Under the pieces are notes generated by a model. The model ran no database searches and was not told the DNA's origin. It saw only the letters and a program-made list of their open reading frames with translations. The position numbers were made by a program, and so were the translations under genes. From Actinomycetota bacterium (lineage in GTDB: Bacteria > Actinomycetota > Thermoleophilia > Solirubrobacterales > Solirubrobacteraceae): DNA of 40,549 bases. The first letter of the stretch is position 1; each line of letters opens with the position of its first letter. The stretch spans positions 1 through 40,549 of the forward strand of contig VAWY01000034.1 of the NCBI GenBank assembly GCA_005888335.1, written 5' to 3'. Shown here one piece after another: positions 17,034 through 24,560 of the stretch.

Positions 17034-17903
17034 GTGAGCCGCGTGGCCGTCGGTCTGGCCCTGGCGCTGGGGGCGTCGGTGGCGCTCAACGCGGGGTTCC
17101 TTCTCCAGCACGCCGGGTCGCGCTCCTCGGTTGCGATCAGCCCGCTGCGCCCGGTCGCGACGCTCACATCGCTGCTGCGCTCGCCGCTGTGGTCGGCCGG
17201 GACCGCGGTCGGCCTCGGCGGGTGGGCGCTGCACGTCGCCGCCCTCGCGCGCGCCCCCCTCTCGCTCGTCCAGGCCTTCGTCGCCGGTGGTCTGGCCCTC
17301 GCCGCTCCGATGGCGGTCGTCGGCCTGCGCGTGCGGCTCACCCGCGCCGAGGTGACCGCCGTCGGGCTGATGGCCTGCGCGCTCGTCGCCCTCACTGCGG
17401 GCCTGCACGCCCACGGCGCCCACGCGCGCTTCGATCCCGCCACGCTGGGCGCCTACTCCGCGCTGCTGGCCTGCGCGGCGGCGGCGCTCGCCGCGCTGGT
17501 GGGGGGCGAACGCCGCCCGGCGGCCCTCGGCGCCGCCGGCGGCCTGCTCTACGGCGCCGCCGACCTGGCCATCAAGGCGCTGACCGGCGGGGCGTCGCTG
17601 GTCGGCTCGCCGTGGCTGGCGGTCGCCGCGGTCGCCACGGCGGGCGCCTTCTTCGCGTTCCAGCGCGGCCTGCAGGCGGGGCGGGCGCTGGTCGTCATCG
17701 CGGTGATGACCGCGGCGACCAACGTCAGCTCGGTCGCCGGCGGGTTCCTGGTCTTCGGCGACCAGCTCGGACGCACGCCCGCGCTGGCGGCGCTGCACCT
17801 GGCCGCGTTCTGTCTGGTCTTCGGGGCCGCGTGGCTGCTCGCGCCGGTCCAGGTGGCGCTGCAGCAGGAGAGCGCGCCGAGCACGGTCCCGTCGGCCGGC
17901 TAG
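17034..17903 (+). CDS. DMT-superfamily (EamA/NIPA-like) transporter
   Basis: 289 residues with about nine to ten short hydrophobic helices and two-fold internal repetition (G-G-L-A-L-A-A-P-M near residue 87; G-G-L-L-Y-G-A-A-D-L-A near 170), the layout of drug/metabolite transporter family permeases. The substrate is unknown; NIPA-like members carry Mg2+, others amino acids or metabolites. The start is GTG 17034 with GGTGGG just upstream. It is divergent from the gene at 16983 and alone in its transcript as far as seen. Confidence 0.7.
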   Translation: MSRVAVGLALALGASVALNAGFLLQHAGSRSSVAISPLRPVATLTSLLRSPLWSAGTAVGLGGWALHVAALARAPLSLVQAFVAGGLALAAPMAVVGLRVRLTRAEVTAVGLMACALVALTAGLHAHGAHARFDPATLGAYSALLACAAAALAALVGGERRPAALGAAGGLLYGAADLAIKALTGGASLVGSPWLAVAAVATAGAFFAFQRGLQAGRALVVIAVMTAATNVSSVAGGFLVFGDQLGRTPALAALHLAAFCLVFGAAWLLAPVQVALQQESAPSTVPSAG

Positions 17904-17948
17904 TACCGGGAGCGCACCGCCTTCCTTGACAGTCCCTACTCTGCATGG

Positions 17949-17969
17949 CAAGCTCAATGGTTGAGCTTG
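17949..17969. promoter_or_regulatory. perfect 21-bp palindrome before the patatin gene
   Basis: CAAGCTCAA (17949-17957), TGG, TTGAGCTTG (17961-17969) form a perfect inverted repeat of 9-bp arms, in AT-richer DNA than its surroundings, 23 nt before the chosen start. A TTGACA (17926-17931) lies just upstream. This looks like an operator for a dimeric repressor; the regulator is unknown. Confidence 0.55.
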
Positions 17970-17992
17970 TAAACAGTTGTGGAGCCAACATC

Positions 17993-18856
17993 ATGCGAAC
18001 GATCAGCCCAACCGCACGCGCGCCACGCACGGCGTTCGTGCTCTCGGGCGGCGCCAGCCTCGGCGCCATGCAGGTCGGCATGTTGCGAGCCCTCTACGAG
18101 CGCGGCATCACGCCCGACCTGCTCGTCGGCACCTCGGCCGGCGCCCTCAACGCTGCGTTCGTGGCCTCCCGACCCCAGACCGTCGCCACCGCCGAGGAGC
18201 TCGCCGGCGTCTGGCGCGCCGTGCACCGCGACGACGTCTTCCCGATCGACGCGCGGACGCTGATCGGCGGCCTGACCAACCACCGCGACCACCTGGTCAG
18301 CGACCGCGGCCTGCGCCGGCTCGCGCGCCGCCACATGCAGGTCGTGCGCCTCGAGGACGCGGCGATCCCGCTGCATCTCGTCGCGTTCGACGTGCTCAGC
18401 GGGGAGGAGGTCCGCTTGTCCGAGGGCGCGGCGCTCGAGGCCCTGCTCGCCGCCACGGCCATCCCCGGCGTCCTGCCACCCGTCCCGCGGGGTGACCGCC
18501 TCCTGGTCGACGGCGGCGTCGTCGACAACACCCCGATCTCACACGCCGTCGAGCTCGGCGCCGAGCGCATCTACGTGCTGGCCACCGCCGACCCGCTCGA
18601 GCGCGGCATCCCCGCGCCGCCACGCGGGGCGCTCGACGCCGCCTTGCACGCCTTCACCGTGCTCGTCGGGGCGCGCCTGGAGGTCGACCTGGCCCGCTAC
18701 TCGACCGAGGCCGAGCTGATCGTGCTGCCGGCCGTCAACCGCCACCACGTCCAGCCCACCGACTTCGACCACGCCAGCCGTCTCATCGGCGAGGCGCTCG
18801 CCGATGCCCGAATGGCGCTGGACGCCGCCGAGCGCGTGGAGGCCGTCGCAGCGTGA
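17993..18856 (+). CDS. patatin-like phospholipase
   Basis: 287 residues from ATG 17993 (GGAG 8 nt upstream). In-frame starts at 17945 and 17957 would place the palindrome inside the gene and add residues not expected before the conserved core. The oxyanion strand is S-G-G-A-S-L-G-A; the nucleophile elbow G-T-S-A-G has Ser48; the D-G-G motif has Asp173, giving the Ser-Asp dyad of patatins. There is no signal peptide. It hydrolyses acyl chains from lipids in the cytoplasm or at the membrane. The YbhN-like gene begins 4 nt after its stop, consistent with an operon concerned with membrane lipids. Confidence 0.85.
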   Translation: MRTISPTARAPRTAFVLSGGASLGAMQVGMLRALYERGITPDLLVGTSAGALNAAFVASRPQTVATAEELAGVWRAVHRDDVFPIDARTLIGGLTNHRDHLVSDRGLRRLARRHMQVVRLEDAAIPLHLVAFDVLSGEEVRLSEGAALEALLAATAIPGVLPPVPRGDRLLVDGGVVDNTPISHAVELGAERIYVLATADPLERGIPAPPRGALDAALHAFTVLVGARLEVDLARYSTEAELIVLPAVNRHHVQPTDFDHASRLIGEALADARMALDAAERVEAVAA

Positions 18857-18860
18857 GCCG

Positions 18861-19874
18861 GTGATCCGCACCGCGATCCTCGACGAACACCCCGCGATGC
18901 GTACGCGAAGCTTCGCCCGGCGGCGGGTGGCCACCGCGGCACTGCTCGGGGTCCTCGCGATCTCGCTCGTCCTCGCCGTGCCCGCGCTGCGGCCCGTCGT
19001 GCGCGAGATCCGTGAGATGAACGCCGTGTGGATCACGGCGGCGATCGCGCTCGAGCTGGCCTCCTGCCTGAGCTTCGTCGTGATCTTCCGGCTGTTCTTC
19101 GAGCGCGTCGCGGCGCCGGACGCGCGCGCGCTGGCGTGGACCTCGATGGCGTCGGGGGTCTTGCTGCCCGGCGGCGGCGTCGGCGGGTTGGCCATCGGCG
19201 GCTGGCTCATGCGGCTGGCCGGGACGCCGACGGCGGTGATCGTGCGGCGCTCGAGCGGGCTGTTCTTCTTGACCAGCGCCGTCAACGGCGCCGCGATCAT
19301 GGGCGCCGGCCTGCTGCTCGTCGCCGGCGCCGCGGGGCCGCACGACTTCCGCCGCGCCGCGCTGCCCCTGCTCGTCGCCGGGGCGATCACCGCGGCCATC
19401 GCCGCCGCGCCCTGGATCGCGCAGCGGCGCGGCGCGGCCGCGCCGTGGCTCGACGGCGTCGTCGCCGGGATCCGCGACGCCCGGCGCGCCGCGCGCCACC
19501 CGAGCTGGCGGCTCGGCGGGGCGCTCGGCTACCTCGCCTTCGACATCGCAGTGCTGTGGGCGACGTTCTCGGCGGTCGGCCACCCGCCGCCGGTCCCGGC
19601 GCTCACCCTCGCCTACGCGATCGGCTACGTCGCCAACGCGCTTCCCGTGCCCGGCGGGGCCGGCGTGCTCGACGCCGGTCTCGTGGGCGCCCTGGTCCTC
19701 TACGGCGCGCCGCCCCTGCAGGCGGCCGCCGCGGTGCTCGTCTATCACGCGATTGCGCTCTGGGTCCCGGCGCTCGGCGGCCTGTTCGCCTACGCGCGGC
19801 TGCGTCCCCGGCTGGCCCGCGCGGCGGTCGCCGATGCGCCCGCCCGCGCGATCGCAGAGCCAGCGCTCTCCTAG
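18861..19874 (+). CDS. YbhN/AglD-like lysylphosphatidylglycerol synthase transmembrane-region protein
   Basis: About 337 residues with eight or so membrane helices. L-L-P-G-G-G-V-G-G near residue 97 and L-P-V-P-G-G-A-G-V-L-D near 261 are the Gly-rich signatures of the UPF0104/LPG_synthase_TM family (flippase-like half of MprF). The start is uncertain: GTG 18861 is 4 nt after the patatin stop, and ATG 18897 is 36 nt further and directly precedes the basic N-terminus. It likely moves or handles a lipid in the membrane. The aminoacyltransferase-type DUF2156 protein is encoded separately at 14.9 kb. Confidence 0.75.
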   Translation: MIRTAILDEHPAMRTRSFARRRVATAALLGVLAISLVLAVPALRPVVREIREMNAVWITAAIALELASCLSFVVIFRLFFERVAAPDARALAWTSMASGVLLPGGGVGGLAIGGWLMRLAGTPTAVIVRRSSGLFFLTSAVNGAAIMGAGLLLVAGAAGPHDFRRAALPLLVAGAITAAIAAAPWIAQRRGAAAPWLDGVVAGIRDARRAARHPSWRLGGALGYLAFDIAVLWATFSAVGHPPPVPALTLAYAIGYVANALPVPGGAGVLDAGLVGALVLYGAPPLQAAAAVLVYHAIALWVPALGGLFAYARLRPRLARAAVADAPARAIAEPALS

Positions 19875-19980
19875 ACGTGACGCGTCGCCGTGTGCGATCG
19901 AGCACGCAGCGGCTCGTGCTCGAACGCCGGCGCGTGGCCGGGCGTATCCCGGGTCTCGAGATCGACCCAGGAGATCCGCC

Positions 19981-20538
19981 ATGCCCAGCACGACCAGCAC
20001 ACCGCGCCGCACGACGAAGACCGCTGCACAGAAGCGCCGGGGAAGCCCTCGCGCGCGACAGAAGCAGGACGAGACGAAGAAGGAATTCCCGTCGCGCGTC
20101 GAGTCGGTCAAGGCCGCCCACGAGGTCGCCGAGAAGGTCGCGGAGATCAGGAAGGCCGTCGGCAAGCGCGCGCACGCGCCGAGGAGGCCGAGCGCCAAGG
20201 CCGGCGCGGCTGCGGCGGCGGTCGCCGCCGGGATCAGCCTCGCCTGCGACATCGACAAGGTCCGCAAGGGCTCGATGACCAAGGGCGAGGCCCTCGAGAA
20301 CGCGGCCTGGGCCGGTGGCGAGGCCGCCGCCTGCACGGTCGCCGCCGCCCTCGTGACGACCGCCGCCGCGCCGGCCATCGCGGCGGGCACCGCCGCCCTC
20401 GCCGGTTCGAGCGTCGCCGGGACGAACGCGATGGCGGTGGGGCTCGCCGCGCTCGGGCCGCTCGGCGTCGGCCTCGGCGTCGGGCTCGCGATCAGCCTGC
20501 TCGCGAGCGCGCTACGCGGGGCGCCGCGCGGTTCCTGA
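19981..20538 (+). CDS. Lys-rich/Gly-Ala-rich hypothetical protein
   Basis: 185 residues starting at an ATG with AGGAG 7 nt upstream. Residues 1-75 are Lys/Arg/Thr-rich and probably disordered or helical (E-V-A-E-K-V-A-E-I-R-K). Residues 77-180 are hydrophobic Ala/Gly-rich stretches (G-L-G-V-G-L-A-I-S-L-L-A) that could insert in a membrane, with S-L-A-C-D-I-D-K-V-R-K-G between them. This resembles the arrangement of small pore or phage-associated proteins, but I do not recognise the family. Its 3' end overlaps the convergent TetR gene by 27 bp. Confidence 0.55.
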   Translation: MPSTTSTPRRTTKTAAQKRRGSPRARQKQDETKKEFPSRVESVKAAHEVAEKVAEIRKAVGKRAHAPRRPSAKAGAAAAAVAAGISLACDIDKVRKGSMTKGEALENAAWAGGEAAACTVAAALVTTAAAPAIAAGTAALAGSSVAGTNAMAVGLAALGPLGVGLGVGLAISLLASALRGAPRGS

Positions 20539-21189
20539 GCCGTCGGAGCTGCGCCACTGCGGGACGCCGATCACGATCATCCGCAGCTGGCGCTCGGCCG
20601 TCGCGATGATCTCGGCCTCGGCGGCCGGGTCCTCCGGCGGTGCGTCGAGGATGGCCTCGGTGGTCGAGACCATCGCGTTGACGATGAGCCCGGCCAGCAG
20701 GTGGAGGTCCTCGGTCGTCCAGCGGTCCAGGCCCGGGAAGCGCGCGAGGTCGGTGGCGAGCTCGCTGGCGAACAGGCGGATCTCGTTGCGGATCGCGTGG
20801 CGCAGCACGGCGACGCCGCCGAAGCGCTCCCGCGCGATGAAGCGGAAGTGGTCGTCGTGCTCGTGCACGTGGCGCACGAGGATCTCGACCGACGTGCGGA
20901 TCACGCGCTCGTAGGTGCGCGGGTCCGAGCGCGCCGCGCGGATCATCGCTCGCAGCGTCCGGAACGACTCGTCGATCAGCGCGAGGCCGAGCTCCTCCAT
21001 GTCGTCGAAGTGGCGATAGAAGGCGGTCGGGACGATCCCTGCCGCGCGCGTGACCTGGCGCAGGCTGAGGCTCGAGAAGCTCTGCTCCTCGAGCAGCTCG
21101 AGCGCCGCGTCGAGCAGGGCCTGGCGCGTGCGCCGCTTGCGCTCCTGCCGCGTGACGCCGGTCTCTGGAGTACGGCTGTGCACGACCAC
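20512..21189 (-). CDS. TetR-family repressor, FabR/DesT-like
   Basis: 225 residues. The N-terminal helix-turn-helix (about residues 15-62) contains S-F-S-S-L-S-L-R-Q-V and I-V-P-T-A-F-Y-R-H-F, followed by E-E-L-G-L-A-L-I-D-E-S, which closely resemble E. coli FabR and, by family, Pseudomonas DesT. Those regulators sense the saturated/unsaturated acyl-CoA balance and repress desaturase genes. The gene is divergent from a ferredoxin-reductase/desaturase operon, the same partnership as desT-desCB, which supports that role strongly. A palindromic operator lies at 21246-21261. The start is GTG 21189. Confidence 0.85.
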   Translation of the reverse strand: MVVHSRTPETGVTRQERKRRTRQALLDAALELLEEQSFSSLSLRQVTRAAGIVPTAFYRHFDDMEELGLALIDESFRTLRAMIRAARSDPRTYERVIRTSVEILVRHVHEHDDHFRFIARERFGGVAVLRHAIRNEIRLFASELATDLARFPGLDRWTTEDLHLLAGLIVNAMVSTTEAILDAPPEDPAAEAEIIATAERQLRMIVIGVPQWRSSDGSGTARRPA

Positions 21190-21239
21190 AGTGTGACGAC
21201 CTTCACCGACGCATTACGTGACTTCCGGCGATCCGAGTG

Positions 21240-21261
21240 TACTCTGTGAACACTTGTACAC
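21240..21261 (+). promoter_or_regulatory. desaturase operon promoter and FabR/DesT-like operator
   Basis: GTGAACACTTGTACAC (21246-21261) is a near-palindrome of the form GTGNACA-NN-TGTNCAC, similar in form to FabR/DesT sites. A TACTCT hexamer (21240-21245) with GTGACT 16 nt upstream could be the promoter, placing the start of transcription inside the operator, ideal for repression by the divergent TetR protein. Confidence 0.6.
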
Positions 21262-21286
21262 CGACTCGATTCAGGAGACGATCAAG

Positions 21287-22387
21287 CTGCCCCCCGCCAC
21301 CACCCCTCGCGGCCTCGGGCGTCGCCTGCTGCGCTCGAGCCTTCTGGAGGCGCTCACGTACCCGCACGGCGTCGACCGCTACGTCGAGCTCGTGCGCCCG
21401 CTGCTCGTCAAGGACGTGCGCGCCGAGATCACCGAAGTACGCCATCAGAGCCCCAAGAGCGTCACGCTCACCCTGTGCCCGAACGAGAACTGGCGCGGCC
21501 TGCGCGCCGGGCAGTTCGTCGGCGTGAGCGTCGAGATCGACGGCGTGCGCGAGACGCGGCCCTACTCGCCGGCCGGCTCGGAGCACGCCGCCGGCGGCGC
21601 GCTCGAGCTGACCGTCTCGACCCACCCGGACGGCAAGGTCTCGCGCTACCTGCGCGACCACGCCCGGCCGGGGATGATCGTCGGCCTCAGCCAGGCGGAC
21701 GGCGACTTCGTGCTGCCCGACCGGCGCCCCGAGCGCGTGCTGCTGATCAGCGGCGGCAGCGGCGTCACGCCGGTGATGGCGATGCTGCGCACGCTGTGCG
21801 ACGAGGGCTTCGCCGGCGAGATCGGCTTTCTCAACTACGCGCGCTCGCGCGAGCTCGCCCTCTACGGCGCCGAGCTCGAGCAGCTCGAGCAGCGCCACCC
21901 GGCGCTCCGCGTCGCCCGCGGCTTCACCCGCGGCGGCGGCGCGCCGCTGACCGGGCGCTTCTGCCGCGAGCACCTGCGCGCCGTGCTCTCCGAGCACGCG
22001 GGCGCGGCGACGTTCGTCTGCGGCCCGCCGGCCCTGATCGACTCGGTCCGCTCCGTGTGGGCCGAGGACGGCCTCGCCGAGCCGGCGGCCGAGACCTTCA
22101 CGCCGCCCGCGCTGACGTTCGACACCGACGGCGCCGAGGGCGTCGTCAGCTTCGCCGCCAGCGGACGCCAGGCGGCCAACAGCGGCCTGCCGCTGCTCGA
22201 GCAGGCCGAGGACGCCGGCCTCGCGCCCGACCACGGCTGCCGCATGGGCATCTGCAACACGTGCAGCTGCCGCAAGACCGCCGGCACCGTGCGCAACGTC
22301 TTCACCGGCGAGACCTCGAGCGCCTCCGACGAGCTGATCCGCATCTGCGTCTCGGTGCCCGTCGGCGACGTCGCGCTCGACCTCTGA
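21287..22387 (+). CDS. ferredoxin reductase-type electron-transfer protein (FAD/NAD + 2Fe-2S) for the desaturase
   Basis: About 366 residues. An FAD-binding beta-barrel (R-P-Y-S-P near residue 95) is followed by an NAD(P) domain (G-G-S-G-V-T-P-V) and a C-terminal plant-type 2Fe-2S domain with C318-x4-C323-x2-C326 and C354. It passes electrons from NAD(P)H to the desaturase encoded next, as DesC does for DesB in Pseudomonas. The start is odd. The only standard start (GTG 21218) would put the operator and predicted transcription start inside the gene. CTG 21287 has AGGAG 9 nt upstream and gives the family-like N-terminus ahead of R-R-L-L-R-S-S-L-L-E-A-L. Confidence 0.85.
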   Translation: MPPATTPRGLGRRLLRSSLLEALTYPHGVDRYVELVRPLLVKDVRAEITEVRHQSPKSVTLTLCPNENWRGLRAGQFVGVSVEIDGVRETRPYSPAGSEHAAGGALELTVSTHPDGKVSRYLRDHARPGMIVGLSQADGDFVLPDRRPERVLLISGGSGVTPVMAMLRTLCDEGFAGEIGFLNYARSRELALYGAELEQLEQRHPALRVARGFTRGGGAPLTGRFCREHLRAVLSEHAGAATFVCGPPALIDSVRSVWAEDGLAEPAAETFTPPALTFDTDGAEGVVSFAASGRQAANSGLPLLEQAEDAGLAPDHGCRMGICNTCSCRKTAGTVRNVFTGETSSASDELIRICVSVPVGDVALDL

Positions 22388-22416
22388 CCCTCACCTCGAA
22401 ACCCAGGGAGCCAGCC

Positions 22417-23547
22417 ATGTCCACCCCCGCACCCGAGCTCACACCGGACCAGCTCGAGGCCTTCGGCCGCGAGCTCGACGCCATCCGCGCCCGCGTCGTC
22501 GCCGACCTCGGCGAGCGCGACGCCGACTACATCAACAAGGTCATCCGTGCCCAGCGCGGCCTGGAGGCCGCCGGCCGCGGCCTGCTCTTCCTCGGCTTTT
22601 TGCCGCCCGCGTGGGCGGGCGGCGTCGCCGCGCTCGCGCTGTCGAAGATCCTCGACAACATGGAGATCGGCCACAACGTCATGCACGGGCAGTACGACTG
22701 GATGAAGGACCCGCGGCTCAACGGCCAGGCCTTCGAGTGGGACACCGCGTGCCCCGGCGATCAGTGGCGCCATTCGCACAACTACATGCACCACACCCAC
22801 ACGAACGTCGTGGGCAAGGACCGCGACATCGGCTACGGCATCCTGCGCATGTCCGAGGACCAGCCGTGGCACCCGTACTACCTCGGCAATCCGCTCTACG
22901 CCGCGCTGCTGGCGACCTTCTTCCAGTACGGCGTCGCGCTGCACGACCTCGAGACCGAGCGGATCGTCGCCGGCGAGACGAGCTGGCGCGAGAAGCGCGA
23001 GATGCTCGGCGACATCTGGCGCAAGGTGCGCGGCCAGACGCTGAAGGACTACGTGCTGTTCCCGGTGCTGTCCGGGCCGTCGCTCCCGCTCGTGCTGGCC
23101 GGCAACGCGACCGCCAACCTCGCCCGCAACCTGTGGTCGTTCACGATCATCTTCTGCGGCCACTTCCCGGACGGGACGCACGAGTTCACCGAGGAGGAGG
23201 AGGCCAACGAGACGCGCGGCCAGTGGTACTACCGCCAGCTGCTGGGCTCGGCGAACCTGACCGGCGGCAAGCTGTTCCACATCCTCTCGGGCAACCTCAG
23301 CCACCAGATCGAGCACCACCTGTTCCCCGACCTGCCGGCCCACCGCTACGCCGAGATCTCGGTCGAGGTGCGCGAGATCTGCGAGCGCTACGGCATCCCG
23401 TACAACGCGGGCCCGCTGCACCGGCAGTTCGGCAGCGTCGTGCGTAAGATCGTCAAGCTCGCGGTGCCGCCGCTGCCCGGGCGCGGCCGCTCCGCGTCCG
23501 AGCGCGACGACGACGCCCAGCCCCAGGAGCTCGCCGCCGCAGCATGA
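22417..23547 (+). CDS. membrane fatty acid desaturase (DesB/DesA3 type)
   Basis: 376 residues. Three histidine boxes: G-H-N-V-M-H (about residue 85), H-S-H-N-Y-M-H-H (about 118) and H-Q-I-E-H-H near 295, the last being the Q-x-x-H-H form of the acyl-lipid/acyl-CoA desaturase group. Hydrophobic segments lie around 48-75, 150-175 and 215-250. AGGGAG precedes the ATG at 22417, 29 nt after the reductase gene. Together they form a complete two-protein desaturation system under the divergent TetR regulator. The C-terminus is Ala-rich and overlaps the next small gene (ATGA). Confidence 0.92.
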   Translation: MSTPAPELTPDQLEAFGRELDAIRARVVADLGERDADYINKVIRAQRGLEAAGRGLLFLGFLPPAWAGGVAALALSKILDNMEIGHNVMHGQYDWMKDPRLNGQAFEWDTACPGDQWRHSHNYMHHTHTNVVGKDRDIGYGILRMSEDQPWHPYYLGNPLYAALLATFFQYGVALHDLETERIVAGETSWREKREMLGDIWRKVRGQTLKDYVLFPVLSGPSLPLVLAGNATANLARNLWSFTIIFCGHFPDGTHEFTEEEEANETRGQWYYRQLLGSANLTGGKLFHILSGNLSHQIEHHLFPDLPAHRYAEISVEVREICERYGIPYNAGPLHRQFGSVVRKIVKLAVPPLPGRGRSASERDDDAQPQELAAAA

Positions 23548-23783
23548 CCGACATGACCGAGACCCCCGACCGACTCGACAAGCTCGAGATCCGCAAGGAC
23601 ACGATCCAGGTCGTGGTCGAGTCGGGGGCCACGCATGTCGGCAGCATCGTGGGCATCGTCGTCGGCGCGGTGCGCGACGTCACGCGCGAGCTGGGGGAGT
23701 GGGCGACGGACATCTTCGAGATCCGCGACGCCGCGCGGCGCGCGCGGGAGGACACCGAGGTCCGGGGCGAGCTCGAGCGCTGA
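23544..23783 (+). CDS. small hypothetical protein of the desaturase operon
   Basis: 79 residues, ATGA overlap with the desaturase. The middle (about residues 25-45) is V-G-S-I-V-G-I-V-V-G-A-V, weakly hydrophobic and possibly membrane-associated; both ends are charged and likely helical (E-I-R-D-A-A-R-R-A-R-E). I do not recognise the family. Translational coupling suggests an accessory role to the desaturase. A second ATG 9 nt later could also serve. Confidence 0.55.
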   Translation: MTDMTETPDRLDKLEIRKDTIQVVVESGATHVGSIVGIVVGAVRDVTRELGEWATDIFEIRDAARRAREDTEVRGELER

Positions 23784-23784
23784 T

Positions 23785-24084
23785 TCAGGCGCCGAAGGCC
23801 GCGACGAGCTCGTCGCGAACCGGCCGTGCCTCCGGCGGGGCGCCGATCGTCAGCGCCAGCGCGTCGTCCTGATCTCGAAGCGCGAGGTCGAGGAAGGCGC
23901 AGCACTCGGCCTCGGCGGCGACGATCGCCTCCAGCCGGCGTCGCGTCTCCGCGTCGGCGCGGAAGCGCACGACCGCGCGCGCGTCGTCCTCGTCGACGCC
24001 GAGCAGCGCGGCGCGGCCGATCGCGGCCATCTCGGCGCGGCGGTCGGCCATCTGCGTGGCGGTCAGCGTGCAGGCGATCGGCAT
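23785..24084 (-). CDS. small Cys-Cys-containing protein controlled by the adjacent MerR regulator
   Basis: 99 residues from ATG 24084 (GAGAGG 6 nt upstream; an in-frame ATG at 24105 lacks a site). It opens P-I-A-C-T-L-T-A and later has R-F-R-A-D and E-A-E-C-C-A-F-L-D-L-A-L, a pattern I associate with small proteins beside MerR or ArsR genes in actinobacteria, perhaps metal- or electrophile-binding. The function is not established. It is divergent from merR, and its promoter has the 19-bp spacer and internal palindrome of MerR-activated genes. Its stop is 1 nt from the convergent small gene. Confidence 0.6.
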   Translation of the reverse strand: MPIACTLTATQMADRRAEMAAIGRAALLGVDEDDARAVVRFRADAETRRRLEAIVAAEAECCAFLDLALRDQDDALALTIGAPPEARPVRDELVAAFGA

Positions 24085-24115
24085 GTCGGTCCTCTCGTAG
24101 CCCAAGGGAGCGGTT

Positions 24116-24151
24116 ATCGTCGGCCTTCAAGCCGCCTTGAAGTCAAGGACG
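24116..24151 (-). promoter_or_regulatory. MerR-type promoter/operator, site 1
   Basis: Reading leftward: TTGACT (-35, 24146-24141), a 19-nt spacer, then GACGAT (-10, 24121-24116). The spacer contains the inverted repeat CTTCAAG-CCGC-CTTGAAG (24125-24142). A long spacer with an internal dyad is the hallmark of promoters distorted and activated by MerR proteins. The 27-bp element 24125-24151 recurs at 33433-33459 with only the 4-bp centre changed. Confidence 0.7.
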
Positions 24152-24158
24152 CGATGCG

Positions 24159-24560
24159 ATGGATGCCACGCTGACGATCGGCGAGGTCGCCCGCCGAGCC
24201 GGGCTCACGACCTCGGCCATCCGCTACTACGAGAGCATCGGCGTGCTCCCCGAGCCGGCGCGCGAGCACGGGCAGCGCCGCTACACCGACGAGACGGTGC
24301 GCCGGCTGGAGATCGTCGAGGTCGCCAAGCGCGCCGGGTTCAGCCTCGACGAGGCGCGCGTCCTGCCGGCCGGCGCGGACGACGGCGGTCCCGCCTCCGT
24401 GCGGCTGCGCGAGCTCGCGCAGCGCAAGCTTCCCGAGGTCGACGCGCTCATCAGGCGCGCAGCGGCGATGCGCGCCTGGCTGCAGGCCGCCACCGCGTGC
24501 GACTGCGAGACGCTCGACGTCTGCGCGCTGTTCGATCAGAAGACCACGCCGTCCGCGTGA
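24159..24560 (+). CDS. MerR-family transcriptional regulator
   Basis: 133 residues. The winged helix-turn-helix at the N-terminus (T-I-G-E-V-A-R-R-A-G, I-R-Y-Y-E-S-I-G-V-L-P, R-R-Y) is classical MerR. A dimerisation helix follows, and the C-terminus carries A-C-D-C-E-T-L-D-V-C, a Cys cluster that could bind a thiophilic metal or sense thiol stress. The ligand cannot be assigned. It is divergent from the 99-residue target gene, and the ADP-ribosylglycohydrolase gene overlaps its stop (GTGA). A duplicate of its operator precedes the DUF5519/PPOX genes at 33.4 kb. Confidence 0.88.
   Translation: MDATLTIGEVARRAGLTTSAIRYYESIGVLPEPAREHGQRRYTDETVRRLEIVEVAKRAGFSLDEARVLPAGADDGGPASVRLRELAQRKLPEVDALIRRAAAMRAWLQAATACDCETLDVCALFDQKTTPSA

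Noticed and set aside
17926..17942. TTGACA with TACTCT as a promoter for patatin
   Set aside because: Only 5 nt separate the two hexamers; not a usable promoter geometry.
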